Shown here in pieces: positions 8,255-17,572 of a stretch of DNA of 52,255 nucleotides. The notes under the pieces were generated by a model. That model saw nothing but the letters and a program-made list of their open reading frames with translations. It ran no database searches and was not told where the DNA came from. Numbering within the stretch: the first letter of the stretch is position 1; the number at the start of each line of letters is the position of its first letter. The DNA lies in NCBI GenBank assembly GCA_946410305.1, contig CAMJZV010000023.1, positions 1-52,255 of the forward strand, written 5' to 3'. Source of the DNA: an uncultured Prevotellaceae bacterium. Its GTDB lineage: Bacteria > Bacteroidota > Bacteroidia > Bacteroidales > Bacteroidaceae. A program made the translations under genes and the position numbers.

Positions 8255-8953
8255 ATGGATGAGAAACTGAAAATTCTTCTTTGCGAAGACGATGAGAACC
8301 TCGGAATGTTGCTCCGCGAGTATTTAGCAGCTAAGGGCTATATGGCCGAGTTGTGTCCCGATGGCGAGGCTGGTTACAAGGCCTTCCTGAAGACGAAGTT
8401 TGACATCTGCGTGCTCGACGTGATGATGCCCAAGAAGGACGGCTTCACGCTGGCTCAGGAAATCCGTCAGGCCAATGCAGAGATCCCCATCATCTTCCTG
8501 ACCGCCAAGACGCTGAAGGAAGACATCCTCGAAGGCTTCAAGATTGGTGCCGACGACTACATCACCAAGCCCTTCTCTATGGAGGAGCTCGTATTCCGTG
8601 TAGAAGCTATTCTGCGCCGTGTACGTGGCAAGAAGAACAAGGAGAGCTCGGTTTATCATATTGGCGAGTTCATCTTCGATACCCAGAAGCAACTGCTGGC
8701 TATCGGTGAGAAGCAGACCAAGCTGACCACCAAGGAGAACGAGCTGCTGGCGCTGTTGTGCTCTCACGCCAACGAAATCCTGCAGCGTGACTTCGCCCTG
8801 AAGACCATCTGGATTGACGATAACTACTTCAATGCCCGCTCTATGGATGTGTATATCACCAAGCTGCGCAAGCACCTGAAAGACGATCCGCAGATTGAGA
8901 TTATCAACATCCACGGTAAGGGTTACAAGTTGATAACGCCTGAAGCTGAGTAA
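8255..8953 (+). CDS. rprY: OmpR-family response regulator, RprY type
   Basis: The 232-residue protein has a receiver domain at 1-120 (acidic pocket EDD at 11-13, phospho-acceptor Asp55 in 'CVLDVMMPKKDG', Lys105 in 'ITKPFS') and an OmpR-type winged helix at about 130-228 ('LTTKENELLALL', 'SMDVYITKLRKHLKDDP', 'HGKGYKL'). The wording matches RprY of Bacteroides, a DNA-binding regulator. It is cotranscribed with the kinase gene and followed by an A-rich hairpin terminator. Its targets cannot be read from this window; the long dyad at 6615-6670 is a candidate autoregulatory site. Confidence 0.88.
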   Translation: MDEKLKILLCEDDENLGMLLREYLAAKGYMAELCPDGEAGYKAFLKTKFDICVLDVMMPKKDGFTLAQEIRQANAEIPIIFLTAKTLKEDILEGFKIGADDYITKPFSMEELVFRVEAILRRVRGKKNKESSVYHIGEFIFDTQKQLLAIGEKQTKLTTKENELLALLCSHANEILQRDFALKTIWIDDNYFNARSMDVYITKLRKHLKDDPQIEIINIHGKGYKLITPEAE

Positions 8954-8962
8954 AGAAATGAT

Positions 8963-9001
8963 AAAAAATCGGGAATTGTGATAGATTCTCGATTTTTTTT
9001 T
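8963..9001 (+). terminator. A/T-rich hairpin terminator after rprY
   Basis: aaaaaatcg (8963-8971) pairs with cgatttttt (8990-8998), with a further 'gaat/attc' pairing inside, and the run of T continues to 9001. The lepA -7 box begins two bases later. Confidence 0.65.
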
Positions 9002-9002
9002 C

Positions 9003-9010
9003 TACCTTTG
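9003..9010 (+). promoter_or_regulatory. -7 promoter element of lepA
   Basis: TAccTTTG followed by CA lies 26 bases before the lepA ATG. The nearest upstream TTG is 24 bases away, so the -33 box is weak. Confidence 0.7.
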
Positions 9011-9036
9011 CAGTCTAATAGTGCTTTTAGGTAAAC

Positions 9037-10818
9037 ATGAACCATATAAGAAACTTTTGTATCATTGCACATATCGACCACGGAAAGTCTACGCTGGCCG
9101 ACCGTTTGCTGGAGTTTACCAAGACCATCCAGGTAACGGAAGGACAGATGTTGGACGACATGGATCTGGAGCGTGAGCGTGGCATCACGATTAAGAGTCA
9201 TGCCATCCAGATGGAGTATATGTACAAGGGTGAAAAATATATACTGAACTTAATCGATACTCCAGGACACGTTGACTTCTCGTATGAGGTCAGCCGTTCG
9301 ATTGCAGCCTGTGAAGGCGCCTTGCTGGTTGTCGACGCCACACAGGGCGTACAGGCACAGACCATCTCGAACCTCTATCTGGCCATTGACAACAACCTAG
9401 AGATTATCCCCGTCATCAACAAGATTGACATGCCCAGCGCCATGCCTGACGAGGTAGAGGACGAAATCGTAGAACTGATTGGTTGCGACCCGTCAGAGAT
9501 TCTGCGTGCCTCTGGCAAGACGGGCGAGGGCGTAGAAGATATCCTCAACGCTGTCGTGGAGCGCATTCCCCATCCCGTGGGCGACGAGAAGGCTCCTCTG
9601 CAGGCACTTATCTTCGACTCTGTCTTCAACTCGTTCCGAGGCATCATCGCCTATTTCAAGATTACCAACGGCTCCATCCGCCAGGGTGACAAGGTGAAGT
9701 TCTTCAATACCGGACAGGAGTATGTCGCTGACGAGGTAGGTGTGCTGAAGATGGATATGATTCCTCGCAAGGAGCTGCAGACGGGTGAGGTAGGCTATAT
9801 CATCTCGGGTATCAAGAATGCAAAGGAGGTGAAGGTGGGTGACACCATTACCCACGTGGCAACACCTTGCGACAAAGCCATCGAGGGTTTCCAAGAGGTG
9901 AAGCCGATGGTGTTCGCGGGTGTTTATCCTATCGACCCCGTAGATTACGAGAACCTGCGTGCCTCGCTGGAGAAGCTGCAGCTGAACGATGCCTCACTGA
10001 CCTTTACCCCCGAGACATCTATTGCCCTGGGCTTCGGCTTCCGCTGCGGATTCCTGGGACTATTGCACATGGAGATTGTGCAGGAGCGTCTGGATCGCGA
10101 GTTCGATATGGACGTTATCACCACCGTGCCTAACGTAACCTATATGTGTTACACCAAACAGGGCGAGGTGAAGGAGGTACACAACCCGTCAGGACTGCCC
10201 GACCAGACGATGATAGACCACATCGAGGAGCCTTATATCAAGGCCAGCATCATTACCGCTGCCGACTATATCGGACCGATTATGACACTCTGTCTGGACA
10301 AGCGTGGTGAGCTGATAGACCAGCAGTATGTCTCTGGTAACCGTGTGGAGTTGCGCTTCATGCTGCCCTTGGGCGAAATCGTGATAGACTTCTACGACAA
10401 GCTGAAGAGCATCTCCAAGGGTTATGCCTCCTTCGACTACCACATCGATGGCTTCCGTCCTTCGAAGCTCGCCAAGCTCGATATCCTGCTCAATGGCGAA
10501 CCCGTCGACGCTCTGTCTACGCTGACCCATCAGGACAATGCGGTGACCTTTGGCCGTCGCATGTGCGAGAAGCTGAAGGAGCTCATTCCACGTCAGCAGT
10601 TCGATATCGCCATTCAGGCAGCCATTGGTGCCAAGATTATTGCCCGCGAGACCGTCAAGCAGGTACGCAAGGATGTTACCGCCAAGTGTTATGGTGGTGA
10701 TGTCAGTCGTAAGCGTAAACTGTTGGAGAAGCAGAAACGCGGTAAGAAGCGTATGAAGCAGATTGGCAATGTGGAAGTACCGCAGAAGGCCTTCCTTGCC
10801 GTCTTGAAACTGGACTAA
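9037..10818 (+). CDS. lepA: Elongation factor 4 (LepA), ribosomal back-translocase GTPase
   Basis: The 593-residue translational GTPase is of the usual LepA length. It shows G1 'AHIDHGKST' (10-18), the 'RERGITIKS' switch, G3 'DTPGHVDF', G4 'NKIDMPSA', EF-Tu domain 2, an EF-G domain III/V-like region, and the LepA-specific C-terminal domain with '[20 protein letters not shown]'. EF4 acts on stalled or mistranslocated ribosomes and affects translation and 30S assembly under stress. It probably forms a transcript with the Crp/Fnr gene 39 bases downstream. Confidence 0.97.
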   Translation: MNHIRNFCIIAHIDHGKSTLADRLLEFTKTIQVTEGQMLDDMDLERERGITIKSHAIQMEYMYKGEKYILNLIDTPGHVDFSYEVSRSIAACEGALLVVDATQGVQAQTISNLYLAIDNNLEIIPVINKIDMPSAMPDEVEDEIVELIGCDPSEILRASGKTGEGVEDILNAVVERIPHPVGDEKAPLQALIFDSVFNSFRGIIAYFKITNGSIRQGDKVKFFNTGQEYVADEVGVLKMDMIPRKELQTGEVGYIISGIKNAKEVKVGDTITHVATPCDKAIEGFQEVKPMVFAGVYPIDPVDYENLRASLEKLQLNDASLTFTPETSIALGFGFRCGFLGLLHMEIVQERLDREFDMDVITTVPNVTYMCYTKQGEVKEVHNPSGLPDQTMIDHIEEPYIKASIITAADYIGPIMTLCLDKRGELIDQQYVSGNRVELRFMLPLGEIVIDFYDKLKSISKGYASFDYHIDGFRPSKLAKLDILLNGEPVDALSTLTHQDNAVTFGRRMCEKLKELIPRQQFDIAIQAAIGAKIIARETVKQVRKDVTAKCYGGDVSRKRKLLEKQKRGKKRMKQIGNVEVPQKAFLAVLKLD

Positions 10819-10857
10819 ATAATTGCCTAAGACTTAATAAACAGAGAGAAAACAACG

Positions 10858-11460
10858 ATGACAACAATTGGACTAACAACACGCGATGTGGCCCGAGAAT
10901 TGGCTAGACGCTACAGCACGATGACTCACGAGGAGTTGGATGTTCTGGAGAGCATCCTCGTACCTATGCGTTTTCAGAAGGGCGACTTCATCCTGAGAGA
11001 GGGTGAAGTGTGCAAAAACATATACTGGGTTGTCAAAGGTCTTGTGCGCCAGTTCTATATTAAGAACGGCAAAGAGCTTACCGAGTATATGGCGGTAGAA
11101 AACACGATTTTTATGAGTATCGAGAGCCTGTTTAAAGAGAAGCCAAGCCATCAACAGATTCATGCCCTTGAACCTACCATTGTCTTTGCACTTCCTAAGG
11201 ACAAGCTGGAGCGCGAGGCTGTTCGCAATGTGAACATCCAGATGCTCTATCGTAAGATTCTGGAGGAGTCGCTCATCCTTTCTCAGATTCGTGCCGACAT
11301 GCTGCGCTTCGAGTCTGCCCCCGAGCGCTATGCCAAACTCGTCAAGCGTGCACCGCAGCTAGTGCTGCGCGCACCGCTGGTGTACATTGCCAGCTATCTG
11401 CAGATGACGCCCGAGACGCTGTCGCGCGTGCGTACCTCTGCATTATTGGAGGATAAATAG
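10858..11460 (+). CDS. Crp/Fnr family transcriptional regulator
   Basis: The 200-residue protein has a cyclic-nucleotide-binding-type beta roll at about 25-125 ('MRFQKGDFILREGEVCKNIYW', 'VVKGLVRQFYIKNGKELTEY') and a short C-terminal helix-turn-helix ending in 'ASYLQMTPETLSRVRTSAL', the recognition-helix pattern of Crp/Fnr proteins in Bacteroidetes. No cysteine cluster for an iron-sulfur sensor is visible, so it is not a classic Fnr. The ligand is unknown. It follows lepA by 39 bases and faces ispE across a hairpin. Confidence 0.85.
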   Translation: MTTIGLTTRDVARELARRYSTMTHEELDVLESILVPMRFQKGDFILREGEVCKNIYWVVKGLVRQFYIKNGKELTEYMAVENTIFMSIESLFKEKPSHQQIHALEPTIVFALPKDKLEREAVRNVNIQMLYRKILEESLILSQIRADMLRFESAPERYAKLVKRAPQLVLRAPLVYIASYLQMTPETLSRVRTSALLEDK

Positions 11461-11464
11461 CGTG

Positions 11465-11485
11465 ATTGGCGGTTCCCCCGCCAAT
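11465..11485. terminator. Hairpin between convergent Crp/Fnr gene and ispE
   Basis: attggcgg and ccgccaat form an 8-bp perfect stem with a 5-base loop, placed between two convergent genes. No good T-run follows on either strand, so termination may be inefficient. Confidence 0.5.
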
Positions 11486-11487
11486 GC

Positions 11488-12321
11488 CTATAGCACTCCA
11501 CTGAACGTAAACATATCGGGGAAAGTCTGGCGCAACGCGTCGGGCTCGTCCTTGAACAGTCCGAATAGGGCGCTGCCTGAGCCAGACATGGCCGCATAGG
11601 TGGCGCCCATTTTGTATAGCTGCTCTTTGACGGCGCCAATCTCCGGATGCAGGACAAAGACGCTCTCTTCGAAGTCGTTGGTCAGCGTGTCGCGCCACGT
11701 CTCTACGGGTTGCATGACCGCCTCACGACAGTTGAGGGCAGGGTAGTGGGGATGGATGCGCGAGAAGGCTTCTTTGGTGGGCACGGGAATATCGGGGCGC
11801 ACCACACCAATGTGCCAGCCGCTCAAGTCCAGGTCGATGGGCTGCAGGCGTTCGCCAATCCCTTCGGCATAGCACGCACTGCTCTCGATGAAGAAGGCGC
11901 AGTCGGCCCCCAGTCGGGCAGCATACTGTTGCATCTGCTCACTGCTCAGCCCCATGTCGAAGGTCTCGTTCAACAGCCGTATCATGTAGCCGCAGTCGCT
12001 GCTGCCGCCACCCATGCCAGCCTGTGTGGGAATGCCTTTCCACAAGTGCGCATGTACACGTGGCATGTCAGGAAAGTCAGCCTTGAGCAGTTGGTACGCG
12101 CGTACCACGAGGTTGCGCTGTTCGTCGCCCTCAATGGTGATGTTGGTTACTTTCAGGTCGCAGTCCACATCTGATGGGAAACCGTCGCTCATGGGGACAA
12201 TCTCCAGCGCATCCATCATGGGCACAGGATAGAATACCGTTTGCAGGTTATGATAGCCGTCCGGACGCTTCTCTACGACGTTCAGACCCAGATTAATCTT
12301 GGCAACAGGGAATGTAATCAT
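11488..12321 (-). CDS. ispE: 4-diphosphocytidyl-2-C-methyl-D-erythritol kinase
   Basis: This 277-residue GHMP kinase phosphorylates CDP-methylerythritol in the non-mevalonate isoprenoid pathway. The N-terminal 'AKINLGLNVVEKRPDGYH' is the IspE signature. The ATP-binding motif 'PTQAGMGGGSSD' lies at about 98-109, and the C-terminal 'AAMSGSGSALFGLF' is the third GHMP motif. Length is normal. Its start overlaps the end of the upstream small secreted-protein gene by 4 bases, so the two are cotranscribed from the promoter at 12763. Confidence 0.95.
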   Translation of the reverse strand: MITFPVAKINLGLNVVEKRPDGYHNLQTVFYPVPMMDALEIVPMSDGFPSDVDCDLKVTNITIEGDEQRNLVVRAYQLLKADFPDMPRVHAHLWKGIPTQAGMGGGSSDCGYMIRLLNETFDMGLSSEQMQQYAARLGADCAFFIESSACYAEGIGERLQPIDLDLSGWHIGVVRPDIPVPTKEAFSRIHPHYPALNCREAVMQPVETWRDTLTNDFEESVFVLHPEIGAVKEQLYKMGATYAAMSGSGSALFGLFKDEPDALRQTFPDMFTFSGVL

Positions 12322-12740
12322 TTTCTTTTCAGTTCAATAGTCTTTGGAAGCTTCAGCCACTTGCCTTTGAATGGTACCTTGATGGCATTGCCTTGTTCTT
12401 GGCGAAGCGTATAGACAGAGTCGTTCTTGCGAATCAGCGTGGCTTTCAGGTCTTCGCTGCCGAAATCATTAATCAGCTGCAAGGTGGCCTTCTTCTCGCT
12501 CTGGACTTCACACGACGTAATTACCCAGCAGAACGAGTTGTTCTTCTTGCCCAGATAGCCTGGCAATTCGCCATATAGCTCCTGGCCGGGAATCGTCACG
12601 TCCTGGTCGTAGAAGTTGATGCGCAGGTAGACTTCGTACTCATTATTATATAGGTACGCACGGAATGCCGTGTTGTCTTGCTGGGCGTAACCCTTCCAGA
12701 CAGCCGTCGAGAGTAGGATGAATAGCAGAAAGTTCCTCAT
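12318..12740 (-). CDS. Hypothetical secreted protein upstream of ispE
   Basis: The 140-residue protein has a clear signal peptide (1-19, 'MRNFLLFILLSTAVWKGYA' then QQD). The rest is beta-rich with alternating polar and hydrophobic residues ('YEVYLRINFYDQDVTI', 'ATLIRKNDSVYTLRQ') and ends in a basic segment. I do not recognise a family. It is the first gene of the transcript that includes ispE, with an ATGA-type overlap. A periplasmic or outer-membrane location is inferred. Confidence 0.75.
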   Translation of the reverse strand: MRNFLLFILLSTAVWKGYAQQDNTAFRAYLYNNEYEVYLRINFYDQDVTIPGQELYGELPGYLGKKNNSFCWVITSCEVQSEKKATLQLINDFGSEDLKATLIRKNDSVYTLRQEQGNAIKVPFKGKWLKLPKTIELKRK

Positions 12741-12762
12741 GCCGATATCATGTTTTGCGTGG

Positions 12763-12770
12763 CAAAGTTA
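12763..12770 (-). promoter_or_regulatory. -7 promoter element of the small secreted protein-ispE operon
   Basis: On the minus strand the element reads TAacTTTG, 22 bases before the ATG at 12740. It is divergent from the glycogen synthase promoter. Confidence 0.7.
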
Positions 12771-12845
12771 CTAAATCTAAATCAATAAAATATCGTTTAC
12801 GTGAAAATATCTCGATAAATGTGGCAAGATTTAATTTTTTTTGTA

Positions 12846-12853
12846 TATCTTTG
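12846..12853 (+). promoter_or_regulatory. -7 promoter element of the glycogen operon
   Basis: TAtcTTTG followed by CA lies 22 bases before the ATG at 12876. A perfect 10-bp palindrome, atacatgtat (12861-12870), lies in the short leader. Confidence 0.7.
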
Positions 12854-12875
12854 CAGGCGTTATACATGTATCACA

Positions 12876-14549
12876 ATGGGAAATATTAAATTAAAGCCTG
12901 ATTTCATCTTTGAATCGAGCTGGGAAGTATGTAACAAGGTCGGTGGCATCTATACCGTCCTTTCCACTCGTGCAAAGACATTACAGGACGAGATGAAGGA
13001 TCGAATCATCTTTATTGGTCCTGACTGCTGGAAGGAAAATGACTGTCCCTATTTCCGTGAAGACAATTCTCTCCTTGCCGAGTGGCAATGGGAGACTAAG
13101 GAGCAAGGCCTGAAGGTGAAGGTGGGTCGTTGGACCATCCCCGGTGAGCCTATTGCTATCCTGGTGGACTTCATTCCTTTCTTTGAAAAGAAAAACGAGA
13201 TTTATGGCTGGTTGTGGGAAAAGTATCAGGTCGATTCACTGCATGCCTATGGCGATTACGACGAGGCTTCGATGTTCTCGTATGCTGCTGCCTTGGTGGT
13301 GGAGAGCCTGTACAAGTTCAATGTCGAGCGTGGCACGTTCGACCGCAGTACCAAGGTTATCTATCACGCCAACGAGTGGATGTGCGGCCTTGGCGCTCTT
13401 TACATCAACAACAAACTGCCAGAGATCGGTACTATCTTCACCACCCATGCTACCAGCATCGGGCGTTCTATTGCCGGTAACCAGAAACCCCTCTACGACT
13501 ACCTCTTCGCTTACAATGGCGACCAGATGGCGGGCGAGTTGAACATGCAGTCCAAGCACTCTATCGAGAAGCAGACGGCATGGCATGTGGACTGTTTCAC
13601 GACGGTCAGCGACATCACCGCCAAGGAGTGTCTGGAACTGTTGGACAAGCCCGTCGACGTGGTGTTGCCCAACGGCTTTGACGACAGTTTTGTACCCAAG
13701 GGTGCTCAGTTTACCAGGAAGCGCAAGGCAGCACGCAAGCGCCTGCTGGAGGTGGCCAACGCACTGCTGGGCGAGCAACTCGACGACGACACACTCATCA
13801 TCTCTACCAGTGGACGCTACGAGTTCCGCAACAAGGGTATCGACGTTTTTGTTGAGGCGATGAACCGTCTGCTGCGCGACCGTGACCTGAAGAAGAAAGT
13901 ATTGGCATTCATCGAGGTGCCCGGTTGGGTAGGAGAGCCCCGCAAGGATTTGCAGGAGCGACTGGCCAGCGGCAAGCAGTATGACAGCGCTTTGGAGGTG
14001 CCGCAGATCACTCACTGGTTGCACAATATGAGCCATGACAACGTGTTGAGCATGATGAAGTATTACGATATGCACAACCGTAAGGACGAGAATGTGAAGG
14101 TCATCTTCCTGCCTTGTTATCTGGACGGAAAGGACGGCATTCTCAACATGCACTACTACGATGTCGTGCTGGGCAACGACCTCTGCATCTATCCCTCTTA
14201 CTACGAGCCGTGGGGCTATACGCCACTGGAGGCTGTGGCCTTCAAGGTGCCCTGCATCACTACCGACTTGGCTGGTTTCGGACTGTGGGCCAACAAGGTG
14301 TTCGGACACTACGGCGAACTGAAGGACGGTGTGAAGGTTATCCATCGTACCGACTACAACTACTCGGAAGTCGCCGATGCCATCAAGGATGCCGTTGCCG
14401 ACTTCTCTGCTATGACGCAGAAGCAAGTCGACGACTGTCGCAAGAAGGCTGACGCCCTATCGAAGAAAGCTTTGTGGAGCAACTTCATCGAGTACTACCA
14501 CGAAGCTTACGACATAGCACTGGCCAAAGCGGAAGCAAGAAAGAAATAA
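12876..14549 (+). CDS. Glycogen synthase, GT3 (eukaryote-like) family
   Basis: The 557-residue glycosyltransferase extends glycogen chains by alpha-1,4 glucosyl transfer. It has the animal/yeast-type GT3 signatures and not those of bacterial GlgA (GT5): 'SWEVCNKVGGIYTVLSTRA' near residue 12, 'THATSIGR', 'HSIEKQTAWHVDCFTTVSDI', and 'PSYYEPWGYTPLEA' near 446. GT3 enzymes usually use UDP-glucose. I chose the ATG at 12876 because an upstream TTG frame would begin before the -7 box. The glucan phosphorylase gene follows after 28 bases, forming a synthesis/breakdown pair. No branching enzyme or glgC is near. Confidence 0.93.
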   Translation: MGNIKLKPDFIFESSWEVCNKVGGIYTVLSTRAKTLQDEMKDRIIFIGPDCWKENDCPYFREDNSLLAEWQWETKEQGLKVKVGRWTIPGEPIAILVDFIPFFEKKNEIYGWLWEKYQVDSLHAYGDYDEASMFSYAAALVVESLYKFNVERGTFDRSTKVIYHANEWMCGLGALYINNKLPEIGTIFTTHATSIGRSIAGNQKPLYDYLFAYNGDQMAGELNMQSKHSIEKQTAWHVDCFTTVSDITAKECLELLDKPVDVVLPNGFDDSFVPKGAQFTRKRKAARKRLLEVANALLGEQLDDDTLIISTSGRYEFRNKGIDVFVEAMNRLLRDRDLKKKVLAFIEVPGWVGEPRKDLQERLASGKQYDSALEVPQITHWLHNMSHDNVLSMMKYYDMHNRKDENVKVIFLPCYLDGKDGILNMHYYDVVLGNDLCIYPSYYEPWGYTPLEAVAFKVPCITTDLAGFGLWANKVFGHYGELKDGVKVIHRTDYNYSEVADAIKDAVADFSAMTQKQVDDCRKKADALSKKALWSNFIEYYHEAYDIALAKAEARKK

Positions 14550-14577
14550 AAAAAAACAATCTAAATAAATAACTTTT

Positions 14578-17151
14578 ATGAAAATTAAAGCTGACTATGC
14601 AAATGCTCCACAGTGGAAGGAACTGATCGTTAAGTCAAGTCTTCCTGAGCAACTGAAGTGTTTGGACGAGATTGCCCACAACATGTGGTGGGTATGGAAC
14701 TATGAGGCACGTGACCTGTTCCGTGACCTGGACCCTGAAATTTATCATGATGTAAAGCATAATCCAGTCATGCTACTGGAGCGTCTGTCCTATGCCCGTA
14801 AGGAAGAGATACTGAAGGACAAAGCATTGATGAAGCGCGTCAAGGACGTATATGCTCTGTTCCGCGAGTATATGGATGTAAAACCCGACAGCAAGCGTCC
14901 GTCAGTCGCTTACTTCTGTATGGAGTATGGTATCCACTCTGCCCTGAAGATCTATTCTGGTGGTCTGGGTATGCTGGCTGGTGACTATGTCAAGGAGGCT
15001 TCTGACTCTAATGTCGACATTTGTGCCGTTGGTTTCCTCTATCGTTTCGGTTACTTCAAACAGAGTCTGTCGATGGATGGTCAGCAGATTGCCAACTACG
15101 AGACTCAGAACTTTGGCTCACTGCCCATCGTTCGTGAGATGGATAAGGATGGCAATCCTCTGGTCATTGACGTACCCTATACCAACTATCAGGTTCACGC
15201 CTATGTATGGCGTGTCAATGTAGGTCGCGTCAAGCTGTACCTGCTGGATACCGACAACGAGATGAACTCTGAGTTCGACAAGCCTATCACCCACGCGCTC
15301 TATGGTGGTGACTGGGAGAATCGTCTGAAACAGGAGATTCTGCTCGGTATCGGTGGTATGCTGCTGCTGAAGAAGCTGGGCATCAAGAAGGATATCTACC
15401 ACTGCAACGAGGGACATGCTGCCCTCTGCAACCTGCAGCGTCTGTGTGACTATATCGATGAGGGTATGACCTTCAACCAGGCTCTGGAACTGGTACGTGC
15501 CAGCGGTCTCTATACTGTTCATACTCCCGTTCCTGCTGGTCACGACTATTTCGAGGAGGGACTCTTTGGCAAGTACATGGGAGCTTATCCTCAGAAGCTG
15601 GGTATCTCATGGGATGAGTTCATCGGCATGGGTCGTACCAATCCTGATGACAAGGGCGAGAAGTTCTGTATGTCTACCTTCGCTTGCAACACCTGTCAGG
15701 AGGTCAACGGCGTATCTTGGCTGCATGGCGAGGTATCAAAGAAGATGTTCGCTCCTATCTGGAACGGCTACTATCCCGAAGAGAGCCATGTTGGCTATGT
15801 GACCAATGGTGTTCACTTCCCCACCTGGTGTGCTACCGAGTGGCGTCGTGTCTATGCTAAGTACTTCGATGAGAAGCACATGAGCGACCAGTCTAACGAG
15901 GAAATCTGGCACGGCATCTATAACTGTCCAGACGAAGAGGTGTGGAGCACCCGTATGGCACTGAAGCAGAAACTCTTCGACTATATCAAGGAGCAGTTCC
16001 GCGAGACATGGCTGCGCAATCAGGGTGATCCCTCACGCGTACTGTCTATCATCGAGAAGATGAACCCCAATGCACTGGTTATCGGCTTCTGCCGCCGCTT
16101 TGCTACTTACAAGCGTGCTCACCTGCTGTTTACCAATCTGGATCGTCTCTCTAAGATTGTCAACAATCCTGAGCGTCCCGTTATCTTCCTCTTTGCTGGT
16201 AAGGCTCACCCCGCAGATGGTGCTGGTCAGGGACTTATCAAGAATATCTATGAGATCAGTCAGCGTGACGAGTTCCTGGGCAAGGTTATCTTCCTCGAGG
16301 ACTATGACTTCTTGCTGGCTCGCCGTCTCGTATCAGGTGTTGATATCTGGATGAATACTCCTACACGTCCTCTCGAGGCTTCAGGTACCTCTGGTGAGAA
16401 GGCCGAGATGAACGGAGTCGTCAACCTGTCTGTCAAGGACGGTTGGTGGCTGGAGGGCTATCGCGAGGGTGCCGGTTGGGCACTCACCGAGAAGCGCACC
16501 TATACCAATCAGGGCTATCAGGACAACCTCGATGCTGCTACCATCTATGGCATGCTGGAAAACGAGATTATTCCTCTCTACTACAATAAGGACAAGAAGG
16601 GTCTCTCTAAGAACTGGATTAAGGTCATCAAGAACTCTATCGCACAGATTGCTCCTCACTATACCATGAAGCGCCAGCTCGACGACTACTACGATCGTTT
16701 CTATATCAAGCAGGCTAAGCGCTTCAAGGAACTCTCTAAGGACAACAACCGTTTGGCCAAGGAGATTGCCCAGTGGAAGGAGACTGTTGCAGAGCGTTGG
16801 GATGCCATCCGTGTTGTCGATTGTGAGTGGAACTTCCCCGCAGCTGGTTGCGAGGCTGGTCAGAAGTACACCGTCAAGTACGTTATCGATGAGCAAGGCC
16901 TTGACGATGCTGTAGGCTTGGAGAAGGTTAATGTCTGCCTCGACAAGGATGGCAACGAGAAGGTCTTCAGCGTAGAGCCATTGAACGTAACGGGTCACGA
17001 TGGCAACAACTTCATCTTTGAAGCTGAGTTGGCACCCAATCAGTTCGGTCAGTACAAGAGCGCTATCCGTATGTATCCGAAGAACAAGAACCTGCCTCAC
17101 CGTCAGGACTTCTGCTACGTGAAGTGGCTGGAGCTGCCTCAGACTGTATAA
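14578..17151 (+). CDS. glgP: Alpha-glucan (glycogen) phosphorylase, GT35
   Basis: This 857-residue PLP enzyme releases glucose-1-phosphate from glycogen or maltodextrins. An N-terminal DUF3417-type region at about 1-110 ('[16 protein letters not shown]') marks the short alpha-glucan phosphorylase branch. '[19 protein letters not shown]' follows near 121, '[10 protein letters not shown]' near 275, and the PLP/phosphate-site block '[19 protein letters not shown]' near 594. An extra C-terminal beta domain (about 730-857) is typical of Bacteroidetes members. It is cotranscribed with the GT3 synthase and ends at a strong terminator. Confidence 0.93.
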   Translation: MKIKADYANAPQWKELIVKSSLPEQLKCLDEIAHNMWWVWNYEARDLFRDLDPEIYHDVKHNPVMLLERLSYARKEEILKDKALMKRVKDVYALFREYMDVKPDSKRPSVAYFCMEYGIHSALKIYSGGLGMLAGDYVKEASDSNVDICAVGFLYRFGYFKQSLSMDGQQIANYETQNFGSLPIVREMDKDGNPLVIDVPYTNYQVHAYVWRVNVGRVKLYLLDTDNEMNSEFDKPITHALYGGDWENRLKQEILLGIGGMLLLKKLGIKKDIYHCNEGHAALCNLQRLCDYIDEGMTFNQALELVRASGLYTVHTPVPAGHDYFEEGLFGKYMGAYPQKLGISWDEFIGMGRTNPDDKGEKFCMSTFACNTCQEVNGVSWLHGEVSKKMFAPIWNGYYPEESHVGYVTNGVHFPTWCATEWRRVYAKYFDEKHMSDQSNEEIWHGIYNCPDEEVWSTRMALKQKLFDYIKEQFRETWLRNQGDPSRVLSIIEKMNPNALVIGFCRRFATYKRAHLLFTNLDRLSKIVNNPERPVIFLFAGKAHPADGAGQGLIKNIYEISQRDEFLGKVIFLEDYDFLLARRLVSGVDIWMNTPTRPLEASGTSGEKAEMNGVVNLSVKDGWWLEGYREGAGWALTEKRTYTNQGYQDNLDAATIYGMLENEIIPLYYNKDKKGLSKNWIKVIKNSIAQIAPHYTMKRQLDDYYDRFYIKQAKRFKELSKDNNRLAKEIAQWKETVAERWDAIRVVDCEWNFPAAGCEAGQKYTVKYVIDEQGLDDAVGLEKVNVCLDKDGNEKVFSVEPLNVTGHDGNNFIFEAELAPNQFGQYKSAIRMYPKNKNLPHRQDFCYVKWLELPQTV

Positions 17152-17176
17152 GCAGAATACAATGATAAAAAAGAAG

Positions 17177-17207
17177 CGGTGTGGATCTCTCCACACCGTT
17201 TTTTTTT
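17177..17207 (+). terminator. Strong intrinsic terminator of the glycogen operon
   Basis: cggtgtgga and tccacaccg form a 9-bp perfect stem with a tctc loop, followed by nine T residues. Confidence 0.92.
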
Positions 17208-17430
17208 ATTTTGTCACTAATCGCCCGTTGACGATATATAGTCCTTTCGGTGCGTACTCGAACTGCTGAGGAGTCAGCTGCATGCCACCGATGGTATAGA
17301 TGCGCTGGTTGGCGGGTGTCGACGCATTGCTCAGCGTCTGGACGCCTGCAGGCTCTTCAGCAGGAAGTAAGCCGTTTGGGCACCTGCTCTGCGCGATGTC
17401 TTCCTGTGCTGAACCATGTTCAGCCGTGCT
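17206..17430 (-). pseudogene. C-terminal remnant of a secreted protein with a Prevotella-type tail
   Basis: On the minus strand an open frame without a start codon runs about 74 codons to a stop at 17206-17208. Its end reads 'RIYTIGGMQLTP' ... 'EYAPKGLYIVNGRLVTK'. This matches the tail of exported Prevotella proteins, also seen here on the calycin-like protein and the M6 protease. Upstream the frame is closed by a stop at 17431, and no further homologous sequence is recognisable, so this looks like the surviving end of a deleted gene. Beyond 17430 up to 17511 I see nothing coding. Confidence 0.55.
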
Positions 17431-17511
17431 TTAGGCTGTGGCTTCGCTGCCAGACGATGACTGTTCAGAAACTGCTGGGCAACTAGAGCGTCTGCCTAGA
17501 TTGGCGCTAAG

Positions 17512-17552
17512 AAAAAAATAAGGGGAGCATCTCACATGAGGCTCCTCTTATT
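17512..17552 (-). terminator. Intrinsic terminator of dcuB
   Basis: Read on the minus strand, a 12-base stem (aataagaggagc / gctccccttatt, one mismatch) is followed by seven T residues. Confidence 0.9.
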
Positions 17553-17572
17553 GATGGTGTTGTATATCTTGC

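Noticed and set aside
13236..14426. 396-residue minus-strand frame opposite glycogen synthase
   Set aside because: It is the antisense of a clear gene with biased codon use, has no promoter and shows no family motif.
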